Translations under genes and position numbers: made by a program
NCBI GenBank assembly: GCA_023443925.1
Contig: JAEZSL010000394.1
Span: forward strand, 1-53,878
DNA from: Bacillota bacterium
Lineage (GTDB): Bacteria; Bacillota_A; Clostridia; Lachnospirales; Lachnospiraceae
Length of the DNA stretch: 53,878 nucleotides
Direction of reading: 5' to 3'
The notes under the pieces: generated by a model
Databases searched by the model: none
Told to the model about the DNA's origin: nothing
What the model saw: the letters and a program-made list of their open reading frames with translations, nothing else
Shown: in pieces, positions 8,251 to 16,309 of the stretch
Layout of the letters: the number at the start of each line of letters is the position of its first letter
Numbering within the stretch: the first letter of the stretch is position 1

Positions 8251-9018
8251 TTAGTCATTATCTCTCACAATCATAGTACTGTAGCCCTGCTCTCTTAATT
8301 CCTGTTCCAGCTCCGCCGCATCCTCCATGTTATTAAGCTCTCCCACCTGGACTGCATAAAACTCTCCCTGGGGTACCATAAGTACATCATACCCTGCATC
8401 AATCAAACTGTTCTGCAGTGTCTGGGCATTGGATAAAACACGGAAAAGCCCCACTTGTACCCGGTAAACCGGACTCATATTATCTTCAAACTGAAGACCA
8501 TCCAGTATTCCGGAGGCAATGGCATAAGCGATCTGATTCATGTTCTCATCAAATAAATCATTGTCTGCATCGGTATTAATGAATCCTACCTCAACCATCA
8601 GAGCCGGCATATTGGTTCTTCTTAATACGGCCAATTCACTTCTGACATCTACACCCAGATCGGTAAAACCAATTTCGCCAAGTTCCTGGTTAATATTCTC
8701 TGCGATGGTCTGGTTGATTCCGCCTTCATCATAAATCAAGGTCTGGACTCCGCTGTAAGTATTGGGAGCAGGGCTGGCATTCCTGTGAATAGACACAAAA
8801 AGATCTGCATTTTCTTCATTGGCCATATAAGCACGTTCAAGAGGTGAAATGTAGCTGTCATCTATCCGGGTAAATATAACGTCTATTCCGCTGTAAGCCA
8901 GTATTTCACCAACCGACAGAGCCAGATTTAAATTATCGTCCTTTTCCAGCCGTCCGTTATATACTGCTCCGTCATCATAACCGCCGTGACCTGCATCTAT
9001 AACAATTCTATATGCCAT
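8251..9018 (-). CDS. N-acetylmuramoyl-L-alanine amidase with SPOR domain, CwlC-like
   Basis: 255 aa from the start MAYRIVIDAGHGG, chosen because GAGGATAAC precedes it. An Amidase_3 zinc domain (residues 1-175) has the ligands in DAGHGG, the following Glu region, SIHRNA and the catalytic Glu in MVEVGF. A C-terminal SPOR-type domain follows (YRVQVGLFRVLSNAQTLQNS, about 185-255). It has no signal peptide, which with the exact length and domain order matches B. subtilis CwlC, a mother-cell amidase that lyses the cell at the end of sporulation. A sigma-K-like promoter at 9049-9075 supports this. An ordinary amidase of unknown timing is the alternative. Confidence 0.87.
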   Translation of the reverse strand: MAYRIVIDAGHGGYDDGAVYNGRLEKDDNLNLALSVGEILAYSGIDVIFTRIDDSYISPLERAYMANEENADLFVSIHRNASPAPNTYSGVQTLIYDEGGINQTIAENINQELGEIGFTDLGVDVRSELAVLRRTNMPALMVEVGFINTDADNDLFDENMNQIAYAIASGILDGLQFEDNMSPVYRVQVGLFRVLSNAQTLQNSLIDAGYDVLMVPQGEFYAVQVGELNNMEDAAELEQELREQGYSTMIVRDND

Positions 9019-9048
9019 GTTATCCTCTATTACCATATAATATTACCA

Positions 9049-9075
9049 TATAGTATGCAGGTAAATCGTAAGGGT
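9049..9075 (-). promoter_or_regulatory. Possible sigma-K-type promoter of the amidase gene
   Basis: On the minus strand AC, 16 nt, CATACTATA matches the sporulation sigma-K pattern (AC, 16-17 nt, CATANNNTA). It ends about 30 nt before the amidase start. No good sigma-A hexamers are seen there. The motif is short, so chance matches are possible. Confidence 0.35.
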
Positions 9076-9103
9076 TCCAACATTCCTTATTCAGAAGTAC
9101 TTG

Positions 9104-10000
9104 TTATACCATCTGACCGATTCTGTATTCATAATAATCGTACTGAGTCTGTATCTGAAAGCCCTCACTGGTATACAGATTATAGGCACGGCTGTTTTCA
9201 CTGCCAACATGCAGTGTAACCGCGTTTAGATTTCTTGCTCTAATGAGTGACATAACCTGCCTTAACAGACGTCTGCCATGTCCTTTTCCCTGTAACTCAG
9301 GTGAAATGCCAAAGCCGAATATAGATGCCTGTTCTGCTCCAAAACTAATATTACAGATACCTGCAAGACGGCTGTTTATATAAGCACCGTAGCATTTCAT
9401 GTATCCGGAATGTATTGACAATTCAATTACATCACGGGTTTCATCCATATCCGTATCAAATATAAAGCTGCTTATTTCAGTAGCTTCACCGATTCTATCC
9501 TGGGTTAATTCTTTTAATACAATTATATCCTCCTGAGTTTCATCTGCCGGTTTACCAGAATAACAATCCTCGGATTTTTGAAACTGATAAGCTAAAAGAT
9601 ACTCCGATTTGGAGTATTCTGCTTTCATTGCTTTTAATACCGCCAGACCACTTTGACTCTCCGGTTCTGTCACAAACAAAGCCAGGTGCAGGTCAAAACG
9701 TAATAGTTCTATCTTTGCTTTCTCTAACAAAACATTAAAATAGCCTTTCTTTCTTTCAGAAGGTAACGTATAGGCTGTGATTTCCGCTTCCTCTTCAAGA
9801 GGCTCAAAAATAGCCAGTACACTGACCAACCTGTTTTCTTCATACAGAAGAAAAAAACTGTCCAGATTGACGTAAAAATTAATATCATTGTCCAGATATA
9901 TGGTTCTTTCCAGTCCGTCTGCTTTTAAACACTCTTCAACCAGAGCTTCCACGTCTTTTATCTGCTGCGAATTTAATTTATGAAGTTGCAGAATTTTCAT
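9104..10000 (-). CDS. GNAT-family N-acetyltransferase, tandem-domain type
   Basis: 298 aa from MKILQLHKLNSQQ; this ATG follows GGGAGCTAGT. The C-terminal half (about 160-298) is a typical GNAT domain with the acetyl-CoA pyrophosphate loop SPELQGKGHGRRLLRQVM and the LHVGSENSRAYNLYTSEGF segment. The N-terminal half is a second, more diverged GNAT-like fold. The substrate is unknown. It stands between the amidase (same strand) and pyruvate kinase, whose terminator lies just upstream, so it is probably transcribed on its own. A perfect hairpin (10018-10041) abuts its ribosome site. Confidence 0.85.
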   Translation of the reverse strand: MKILQLHKLNSQQIKDVEALVEECLKADGLERTIYLDNDINFYVNLDSFFLLYEENRLVSVLAIFEPLEEEAEITAYTLPSERKKGYFNVLLEKAKIELLRFDLHLALFVTEPESQSGLAVLKAMKAEYSKSEYLLAYQFQKSEDCYSGKPADETQEDIIVLKELTQDRIGEATEISSFIFDTDMDETRDVIELSIHSGYMKCYGAYINSRLAGICNISFGAEQASIFGFGISPELQGKGHGRRLLRQVMSLIRARNLNAVTLHVGSENSRAYNLYTSEGFQIQTQYDYYEYRIGQMV

Positions 10001-10041
10001 ACTAGCTCCCATGGCATAAATCATCTGCTTGCAGATGATTT
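10001..10041 (-). repeat. Hairpin plus ribosome-site cassette in front of the GNAT gene
   Basis: On the minus strand AAATCATCTGC and GCAGATGATTT (10041-10018) form a perfect 11-bp hairpin followed by ATGCCATGGGAGCTAGT and the start ATG. The segment TTTATGCC..TGGGAGCTAGTAT recurs almost exactly at 26341-26368, and comparable hairpin-ATGGGAG units precede sufD and pdxA, which suggests a dispersed repeat. Confidence 0.5.
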
Positions 10042-10047
10042 ACTGCC

Positions 10048-10091
10048 TCAAAATCAGGGTGTGAATTATGCACTTCTCAATTCACACCCTG
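10048..10091 (-). terminator. Intrinsic terminator of pyk
   Basis: CAGGGTGTGAAT (10055-10066) and ATTCACACCCTG (10080-10091) form a perfect 12-bp stem with a 13-nt loop. On the minus strand it is followed by GATTTTG, just after the pyk stop. Confidence 0.75.
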
Positions 10092-10125
10092 TTTAAATTA
10101 ATAAGTTAATAATTCAAATGATTAA

Positions 10126-11553
10126 TTAATACTGGTTTCCTGCTATATGAACTTTGATGAGGTTTGTTGTTCCGGATACTCTTAAGGGAACACCAGCTGT
10201 TATAACTGTTAATTCGCCCTTTTTCAGATAACCTTTTTCTTCAACGGCTGAAACTGCATGTTCAAATAATTCAAACGTGTCTCTTTCTTCATTAATAAGT
10301 ATGGGCGTTACACCCCAGGATAAGTTCAGCTGCCTGCAAACATGTTCCTCCGTAGTACAGCCGATTACCATACAGGCAGGGCGGTACCTGGAAATCATTC
10401 TGGCAGTCTTGCCGGATTTGGTTACCGTAATAATCATGGCTGCATTTAAGTCATGTGCCGTAGTACAGGTGGCATGTGAGATCGCATCGGTAATATCCGG
10501 GTTTTCTTTGGATTCCAGCAAACGGAAACGTTTCTTAAAATCAATATCCTGTTCGGTACGTAAAGCAATACGCACCATAGTCCTTAATGCATCCACCGGA
10601 TAGAGTCCGGCAGCTGTTTCTCCCGAAAGCATAATTGCACTGGTACCATCATAAATCGCATTGGCAACATCCGTAGTCTCCGCTCTGGTAGGCCTGGGGT
10701 TTTTTATCATGGAATCCAGCATCTGTGTAGCGGTAATAACTTGTTTACCGGCATTATAAACCTTTTTGATAATCTTCTTTTGGATAACCGGTACGTCTTC
10801 GTTTGGTATTTCAACACCCATGTCTCCACGGGCAATCATAATTCCATCTGATACCGCAATGATTTCATCGATATTTTCGACACCTTCCAGATTTTCAATC
10901 TTAGCAATAATATTGGTAGTCGTACAGTTGAACTCATCCATAATTTTGCGGATTTCCAAGATATCTTCAGCACTTCTGGTAAAGGAAGCGGCAATAAAAT
11001 CATAACCGTTTTGTAAACCAAATATAATATCCTGACGGTCTTTCTCACTGATAAAGGGCATGGATAATTTAGTTCCGGGCACATTTACACCTTTATTATC
11101 CGAGATACTGCCATCATTATTAACCGTACAAATAATATCGGTATCCGTCAGGCTGTCAACGGTTAACTCAATTAAACCATCATCAATTAATACCGTTGCG
11201 CCGGGTTTAATATCATGTACCAAATGTTCATAATTAATATATACACAGGAGGAAGTTCCTTCGATCTGTCTGGTAGTTAATGTAAAGGTCTGGCCTTTAG
11301 TCAGTGTAATCCTGCCGTCCCGGAATTTGCCGATTCGTATTTCCGGTCCTCTGGTATCTAACAGCGCGGCTATGGGCAGATTTAATTCTTCCCTGATTGC
11401 TATAAGTTTGTTCAGCCTGCTAAAATGCTCCTGTTGATCAGCGTGGGAAAAATTAAACCTTGCAACATCCATACCGGATAAAGCCAATTCTCTTAAAACA
11501 CCTTCACGATCCGTTGCAGGTCCTAATGTACAAATAATTTTTGTCTTCCTCAT
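10126..11553 (-). CDS. pyk: Pyruvate kinase
   Basis: 475 aa; converts phosphoenolpyruvate and ADP to pyruvate and ATP. N-terminal MRKTKIICTLGPAT, the catalytic K in AKIENLEGV, the metal/substrate motif IMIARGDMGVE (about residue 235) and the ATQMLDSMIKNPRPTRAE signature are intact. It lacks the extra C-terminal PEP-utiliser-type domain found in Bacillus enzymes, giving the short form. AGGAGGAAAAT precedes the ATG; monocistronic with its own terminator. Confidence 0.96.
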   Translation of the reverse strand: MRKTKIICTLGPATDREGVLRELALSGMDVARFNFSHADQQEHFSRLNKLIAIREELNLPIAALLDTRGPEIRIGKFRDGRITLTKGQTFTLTTRQIEGTSSCVYINYEHLVHDIKPGATVLIDDGLIELTVDSLTDTDIICTVNNDGSISDNKGVNVPGTKLSMPFISEKDRQDIIFGLQNGYDFIAASFTRSAEDILEIRKIMDEFNCTTTNIIAKIENLEGVENIDEIIAVSDGIMIARGDMGVEIPNEDVPVIQKKIIKKVYNAGKQVITATQMLDSMIKNPRPTRAETTDVANAIYDGTSAIMLSGETAAGLYPVDALRTMVRIALRTEQDIDFKKRFRLLESKENPDITDAISHATCTTAHDLNAAMIITVTKSGKTARMISRYRPACMVIGCTTEEHVCRQLNLSWGVTPILINEERDTFELFEHAVSAVEEKGYLKKGELTVITAGVPLRVSGTTNLIKVHIAGNQY

Positions 11554-11970
11554 ATTTTCCTCCTATTATACCTTTCATGAAGTCTATGATACTGAGACAT
11601 AGCTATCCCAGACAGACTAATAAAGATAAAAAATTACTTTCTATATTATGTTATTTTTCTTTTCGACATAAGCCATGGGATGAATAATATACTAATTCTA
11701 AGAATATATCTATCTTTTAAAAAAATCTATATACTATTTTAACAAGAATTTATAAGATTAAACTTGATTTTAATAAAACTTGAACACAAAACTCGGGTTA
11801 GGCCGGGACTGTATCCACATTTTTATTTCTCACTAATTATGTATATGCTGACTGAACAGCAATGTCAATTACACCTAAAGGGTATCTCAAATTTTTTTAA
11901 AAGTCAACCCTGTTTTCTTTACATAATATATGCTATAATCAAATCTTATCAGTCAACATGTCGCCTTATC
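11554..11970. other. AT-rich spacer between pyk and the small protein gene
   Basis: About 415 bp holding the pyk upstream region and the region downstream of the 43-aa gene. I see no clear promoter match, hairpin or conserved reading frame; the plus-strand frame at 11764-12015 has no ribosome site and no recognisable protein character. Confidence 0.4.
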
Positions 11971-12102
11971 TTATTTTGTGTTGTCGGATTTAGTTTTATT
12001 ATCTGTTTTATCTGAAGCATTTGCATCTACCAGTGAGGTTGTTTTTAACTGGTGATCTTTTTTATTTATATTATTTCTTCCCTTATTATCTTTTTTCGCC
12101 AT
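11971..12102 (-). CDS. Small hydrophilic 43-aa protein
   Basis: Starts MAKKDNKGRNNINKKD, ends SDKTDNKTKSDNTK, and has 43 residues with no aromatic residues, no Cys and about 40 percent Lys/Asn/Asp. The ATG lies 4 nt after the HD-hydrolase stop with an AAAGG site inside the end of that gene, so it is translationally linked. The composition resembles small spore or nucleic-acid-associated proteins, but I do not recognise the family and no function can be assigned. Confidence 0.55.
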   Translation of the reverse strand: MAKKDNKGRNNINKKDHQLKTTSLVDANASDKTDNKTKSDNTK

Positions 12103-12106
12103 ACTA

Positions 12107-12781
12107 TCAAACCTTTCCGTTTTTAATTTTGGAGAGAAAAACGTCTATATTCTCTTCCTCTTCTTTTTGATTCGCATTAAGTCTGCCCAGCCTGTCGCAT
12201 AATCCCAGCAGAGCCAGTTCATGCAGATCTACCTGCTTCTTCATCATTTTAACATTACCGAAATTCATATCTTTTAGTACATACAGGATATGCATGTGAT
12301 ATCTGACCAGATTAGCCACCTTATCCGTAAATTCTTCCTTACAGGAGAAGAACTTAAGGAAGTCCCTTGCCAGCGGTTCCCCAACGGCATCATGATCATA
12401 GGATGTTATTCTTCCCTTACGTGATCTGGTGGTATCCGGTTTTCCAATGTCATGAAGAAGTGCCGCCCACATGAAAACCTCCGGGTCCGTGCTGCTGTTT
12501 TTCCTTGTTGCAGCTTCATTTACCACCAGCAGGGTATGATTCCAGGCACTGCCCTCCGGATGATGTACCGGAGACTGCATGGTTTCCTTTAGTTTTCTTA
12601 ACATAGAAAAAGGAGCCTCTTTAAATAAACTGTTTTCAGATACACAATTTAAATAAACAGATGGCTTCTCATCATCCAGCAGGTGTTTGTGAATTTCCAG
12701 AAACAGGTTTTGTTTATCCGAAAAATTCGTATCCTCTGCCGTCTGAAATTTGTTCATACTATTTAAATAAGTGATCTCCAT
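12107..12781 (-). CDS. HD-domain phosphohydrolase
   Basis: 224 aa. The HD-domain metal ligands are visible in order: NHTLLVVNEA (His), AALLHDIGKP (His-Asp), YDHDAVGEPLARDFL (His region) and VRYHMHIL. The HD part resembles that of tRNA nucleotidyltransferases, but no nucleotidyltransferase domain is present. The substrate is unknown, probably a nucleotide or phosphate monoester. The AAAGGAGCAG site precedes ATG. The 43-aa gene follows immediately. Confidence 0.8.
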   Translation of the reverse strand: MEITYLNSMNKFQTAEDTNFSDKQNLFLEIHKHLLDDEKPSVYLNCVSENSLFKEAPFSMLRKLKETMQSPVHHPEGSAWNHTLLVVNEAATRKNSSTDPEVFMWAALLHDIGKPDTTRSRKGRITSYDHDAVGEPLARDFLKFFSCKEEFTDKVANLVRYHMHILYVLKDMNFGNVKMMKKQVDLHELALLGLCDRLGRLNANQKEEEENIDVFLSKIKNGKV

Positions 12782-12819
12782 TTTATTCTGCTCCTTTTTC
12801 TACAAAAATAGTATATCCT

Positions 12820-12854
12820 GAAAAAACAGATGTATGTATCCACACATCTGTTTT
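12820..12854 (-). terminator. Intrinsic terminator downstream of the CoA-disulfide-reductase-like gene
   Basis: On the minus strand AAAACAGATGT, a short loop and ACATCTGTTTT form a perfect 11-bp stem followed by Ts. It comes after the AT-rich array, separating that transcript from the HD gene. Confidence 0.75.
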
Positions 12855-12860
12855 CATGAT

Positions 12861-13093
12861 TTATTATGATATAAATTATTTTGATATAAATTATGCTGTT
12901 AATTTTATAATGTAATTATAATGATATTAATTTTATGATGTAGTTATTATGATATTAATTTTATGATATAAGTTTTTTGATATAAGTTTTTATAATATAA
13001 ATTTTTATGATATACGTTTTATGATATACGTTTTTATGATATACGTTTTTATGATATAAGCTTTTATAATATAAATTTTTATGATATAAATAA
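12861..13093. repeat. AT-rich degenerate minisatellite, 15-bp unit
   Basis: About 14 imperfect units. The best preserved run near 13020-13090 repeats ATGATATACGTTTTT (15 bp), with drift to ATGATATAAGCTTTT and ATAATATAAATTTTT; units become irregular toward 12861. The first unit contains the stop codon of the neighbouring gene. No spacers or conserved palindromic repeats, so not CRISPR. Confidence 0.8.
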
Positions 13094-15547
13094 CGACATA
13101 TCGGATTCCTCCGCATTGGCAAGCATAGCCGCCGCACCGCCGGGTTTTACGCCGTCAATGAGTTCTTCCATGCTAATCCCCATAACATCCATACTCATGG
13201 TACAGGCTATCAGTTCAACTCCATTCTCCAGAGAAGCCTGGATCAGGCTTTCCAAACTGTCAACATTTTTATTTTTCATGACCGTACGTATCAGCTTAGC
13301 TCCCATACCTCCCATATTCATTTGGGAAAGGCTGAGTTTTTTGCTGCCTTTTGGCATCATGGCTCCGAACATTCTGCTGATAAAATCTTTTTTAACAGCA
13401 ACCTTCTCCGGTTTCCTTAATATGTTAAGTCCCCAGAAGGTAAAAAACATACTGACTTTTCGTCCCATGGCAGCCGATGCATTTGCGATAACAAAAGAGG
13501 CAATGGCTTTATCCAGATCACCGGAAAAGACGATTATATTTTTGCTATTTCCTTCGGACAACGGCTGTGTGCAATCCTTTGTCTCTGTCTTTGTGCAGCC
13601 TTTTCTCAAAGAGGCTTTCGTGATTCCTTTTTCTGATTCAATTCCAAGAAAAGTATTTCCCGTTCTCCTGCACCAGGCCTTCACATCAGCGGCAAAGGCC
13701 GGATCCGTAGCTGAGATTTCGATTAAGTCCCCTTCCGCGGCATTATTTACCGTTTGTGCTAACTTCATAACAGGACCTGGGCACTGTAAACCGCAGGCAT
13801 TCACATCAATCTTTCTAAAGGTAGGTACCTCCTCTGCCAATGCCGCTGCCGATAATACTTCTTCCGAAATTCTCTCTTCATCACGAACCAGGATGGAAGC
13901 TTCACCGAAAATACTGTTAAAAAGACGGTAACCACCGGATAAGTTATAACATTCGAATCCGTGTTGACTCAGGATCCGACAGGCTATATACCCGCGCAGT
14001 CCAATCTGGCAGGTTACATAAACCGGTTTTGTCTTATCAAGCATGCCCAGATTCTCCCGAAGTGTATCAAGGGAAGTATTTGTGAAACCGTCGATTGTGC
14101 CGTTATCATATTCCAATTCTGTTCGGATATCAAGCAATGTGACCGATCCATCCCTCGGCAGTTCCTTAACCTGGTGCCAGTGAAAAACTTTGACCATTCC
14201 CGATAATATATTTTCAGCAGTAAAGCCTGCCATATTAACCGGATCTTTTGCCGAGGAATAAGGCGGTGCATAAGCCAACTCCAGCTCTGCCAGATCATAT
14301 ACCGTCATTCCGGCACGAATTGCAGTTGCCAGTACATCCAGTCTCTTATCCGTTCCTTCATAACCTACAACCTGGGCACCTAAGAGTTTCCCGTCCTCTT
14401 TCTGAAAGATCAGTTTTATTGACAAACCGGTTGCTCCGGGATAATAGGAGGCATGGGAATTGGAATAAGTAAATGATTTTTCGTAATTCAAACCCAAAAG
14501 CTTTGCTTTTGCTTCTGTAATGCCCGTAGTGGCAATGGAAAGATCAAAACATTTTAAAATTCCGGTTCCCTGGGTTCCCTTATAGAAACTTTTTAAGCCG
14601 CAGATATTATCAGCTGCGATTCTGCCCTGTTTATTAGCCGGTCCGGCAAGCGGAATGAATCCAGCTTCCCCGGTAATAAAATCTTTGATCTCCACCGCAT
14701 CTCCTACCGCATAAATATCCTCATCGGAGGTCTGCATTGATTCCTTAACGATAATGGCTCCTCTTTGATTCACCGCCAGTCCCGCAGCTCTGGCCAAAGA
14801 CCCCTCCGGTCTTACTCCAACGGAGAGCATAACCATATCCGCGGTTATTTCACCATTGCCAAGAATAACCTTTATCTGGTTTCCAAAATCTCTGATCTCC
14901 TTAACGCCATCTTTCAAAATTAAGGTGACTCCTTTGCTTTTAATATGATTATGCACTTCTGCCGCCATATCAAAATCCAGGGGTGCTATCACATGATCCG
15001 AGAATTCAACAACCGTAACCTCCAGTCCTGCCTTATGCAGATTTTCCGCCATTTCAATTCCGATATAACCGCCTCCGGCGATAACAGCACTTTTTACATT
15101 CTTTTTTTCTATAAATTCCTTTAGCCTGTAGGTATCCGGTATATTTCGAAGAGTGAATACTTTGGGATTATTAATACCGGGAATATCCGGCTTTGCCGGT
15201 TCAGCGCCTGGTGACAAAATTAATTTGTCATAATCTTCCTCATAGCTGCGGCCTGTTTTTAAATCCTTTACCGTAACTGTTTTTTTCACGTTGTCAATAC
15301 CGGTAACTTCCTGTAAAGTTCTGACATCAATATGAAACCTGGCACGGAAGCTTTCCGGTGTTTGAATGGTAAGGGCTTCTTTTTCGGTTATGTCGCCTCC
15401 TATATAATAAGGCAGACCGCAGTTGGCAAAGGAGATATATTCACCGCGTTCAAACAGGATGATTTCTGCATATTCATCCAGCCTTCTAAGACGTGCAGCT
15501 GCGGAAGCCCCTCCTGCGACTCCGCCTACGATTAAATATTTACCCAT
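13079..15547 (-). CDS. CoA-disulfide reductase-like FAD/NAD(P) oxidoreductase fused to rhodanese, TusA-like and DsrE-like domains
   Basis: 822 aa from MGKYLIVGGVAGGASAA (start chosen for GAGGAGA upstream). Domain order: FAD/NAD disulfide oxidoreductase (1-445) with redox Cys43 in ISFANCGLPYY as in CoA-disulfide reductases; rhodanese (about 455-545) with catalytic Cys in VTCQIGLRGY; TusA/SirA-like (about 580-650) with CGLQCPGPVMKL; DsrE/F-like (about 670-822) with CTMSMDVMGISMEEL. All four domains handle thiols or persulfides, so a role in reducing CoA-disulfide or polysulfide and relaying sulfane sulfur is likely. All key Cys are kept. Its stop codon lies in an AT-rich repeat. Monocistronic. 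Confidence 0.9.
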   Translation of the reverse strand: MGKYLIVGGVAGGASAAARLRRLDEYAEIILFERGEYISFANCGLPYYIGGDITEKEALTIQTPESFRARFHIDVRTLQEVTGIDNVKKTVTVKDLKTGRSYEEDYDKLILSPGAEPAKPDIPGINNPKVFTLRNIPDTYRLKEFIEKKNVKSAVIAGGGYIGIEMAENLHKAGLEVTVVEFSDHVIAPLDFDMAAEVHNHIKSKGVTLILKDGVKEIRDFGNQIKVILGNGEITADMVMLSVGVRPEGSLARAAGLAVNQRGAIIVKESMQTSDEDIYAVGDAVEIKDFITGEAGFIPLAGPANKQGRIAADNICGLKSFYKGTQGTGILKCFDLSIATTGITEAKAKLLGLNYEKSFTYSNSHASYYPGATGLSIKLIFQKEDGKLLGAQVVGYEGTDKRLDVLATAIRAGMTVYDLAELELAYAPPYSSAKDPVNMAGFTAENILSGMVKVFHWHQVKELPRDGSVTLLDIRTELEYDNGTIDGFTNTSLDTLRENLGMLDKTKPVYVTCQIGLRGYIACRILSQHGFECYNLSGGYRLFNSIFGEASILVRDEERISEEVLSAAALAEEVPTFRKIDVNACGLQCPGPVMKLAQTVNNAAEGDLIEISATDPAFAADVKAWCRRTGNTFLGIESEKGITKASLRKGCTKTETKDCTQPLSEGNSKNIIVFSGDLDKAIASFVIANASAAMGRKVSMFFTFWGLNILRKPEKVAVKKDFISRMFGAMMPKGSKKLSLSQMNMGGMGAKLIRTVMKNKNVDSLESLIQASLENGVELIACTMSMDVMGISMEELIDGVKPGGAAAMLANAEESDMSLFIS

Positions 15548-15610
15548 GATTCTCCTCACTTTCCAGTGTAAATTTCGTTCTGAATTATGTAACGATCATA
15601 ACACCTGCAT

Positions 15611-15642
15611 AAAAAAATAACTGTGACCGTGTCACAGTTATT
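15611..15642 (-). terminator. Intrinsic terminator upstream of the CoA-disulfide-reductase-like gene
   Basis: AATAACTGTGAC (15616-15627) and GTCACAGTTATT (15631-15642) pair perfectly with a 3-nt loop; on the minus strand seven Ts follow. It would stop transcripts from the hydrogenase side; it could alternatively act as a leader element or dyad operator for the gene at 15547. Confidence 0.65.
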
Positions 15643-15655
15643 TGGACTTTTTTAT

Positions 15656-15956
15656 ATGTTAGGATTCGGGTGTCAAAAGGTCAATTTTGTGTTTTAAATG
15701 AATACGGGCGTAATATTTACTATCATAAATATATATATTCAATTTAGCTGCCTTTCCCTCGAACACTATATTTTACAAGCCTCTAACGTCTCAAAAATCA
15801 AGCCGGCTGGCTTGATTTTTGGCCAGAGTAAAATATATAAATATATTTGACAAAATATAAGCAGTGTCCTCGGCCGGCCGACACAAAATTGAATATATAT
15901 ACACTGTATTCATAAAATACATGTAGAGAGACCTTTTGACACCCGAATCATGTTAG
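15656..15956. mobile_element. MITE-like non-autonomous element with 20-bp terminal inverted repeats and 7-bp target duplication
   Basis: GATTCGGGTGTCAAAAGGTC (15663-15682) and its exact reverse complement (15930-15949) bound a 287-bp element. Direct repeats ATGTTAG flank it at 15656-15662 and 15950-15956. Inside, further imperfect inverted segments (ATATATATTCAATTT near 15731-15745 versus AAATTGAATATATAT near 15886-15900) and a perfect hairpin (CAAAAATCAAGCC at 15792-15804, GGCTTGATTTTTG at 15809-15821) let the whole element fold back on itself. No transposase frame. Only one copy is in this window. Confidence 0.85.
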
Positions 15957-15985
15957 GTAAGCCTGACATTTAATCCCCTATTAAA

Positions 15986-16309
15986 TCACTTGTTATAATT
16001 TACTACCAGATATTGATATATTTTTCTTATTAAATACAAAAGATAATTTAAGATTTCCTTTCGATTTATATCCACATAATACAATTCTGGCTTTTCCTTT
16101 ATCAATAGTAAACTTATCACCATTTTTATATCCTTAATAGATTTATCATTTTGAACTAAAACTAATCTTAGGTTCTTGTCAATTGTACCTTCAATATTAA
16201 CAGTAATACTTGCCTTCTTTTTAACCTCTATATTACACCATTTATATACACCTGTAAAACCTTCATAATCCCTTGCTCTCCATTTAAAAATCCCTGGTAA
16301 AAATATCAC
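15986..16309 (-). CDS. Short hypothetical protein or gene remnant
   Basis: A 107-codon frame that overlaps the 3' end of the hydrogenase gene by 26 bp. The middle (DYEGFTGVYKWCNIEVKKKA, then SITVNIEGTIDKNLRLVLVQND) looks like a beta-sandwich-type segment of a surface or secreted protein, while the C-terminus is AT-rich low-complexity. There is no convincing ribosome site. Its position between a terminator, a MITE and an unrelated gene suggests a decayed fragment rather than a working gene; I do not recognise a family. Confidence 0.35.
   Translation of the reverse strand: MIFLPGIFKWRARDYEGFTGVYKWCNIEVKKKASITVNIEGTIDKNLRLVLVQNDKSIKDIKMVISLLLIKEKPELYYVDINRKEILNYLLYLIRKIYQYLVVNYNK

Noticed and set aside
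11764..12015. 83-codon plus-strand frame in the pyk spacer
   Set aside because: No ribosome site and overlaps the better supported 43-aa gene on the other strand.
12861..13093. Array considered as CRISPR (also 27010-27377 and 44318-44490)
   Set aside because: Units are 15-25 bp, contiguous and degenerate, with no unique spacers and no cas genes.
13116..13931. 271-codon plus-strand frame opposite the four-domain sulfur enzyme
   Set aside because: Mirror of the DsrE/TusA-coding region; no ribosome site, Ser/Ile/Phe-rich translation with no family character.
15616..15642. Palindrome TGTGACCGTGTCACA considered as a CRP-type operator
   Set aside because: The central spacing is 5 rather than 6 nt and the dyad is followed by seven Ts on the minus strand, so an intrinsic terminator explains it better.
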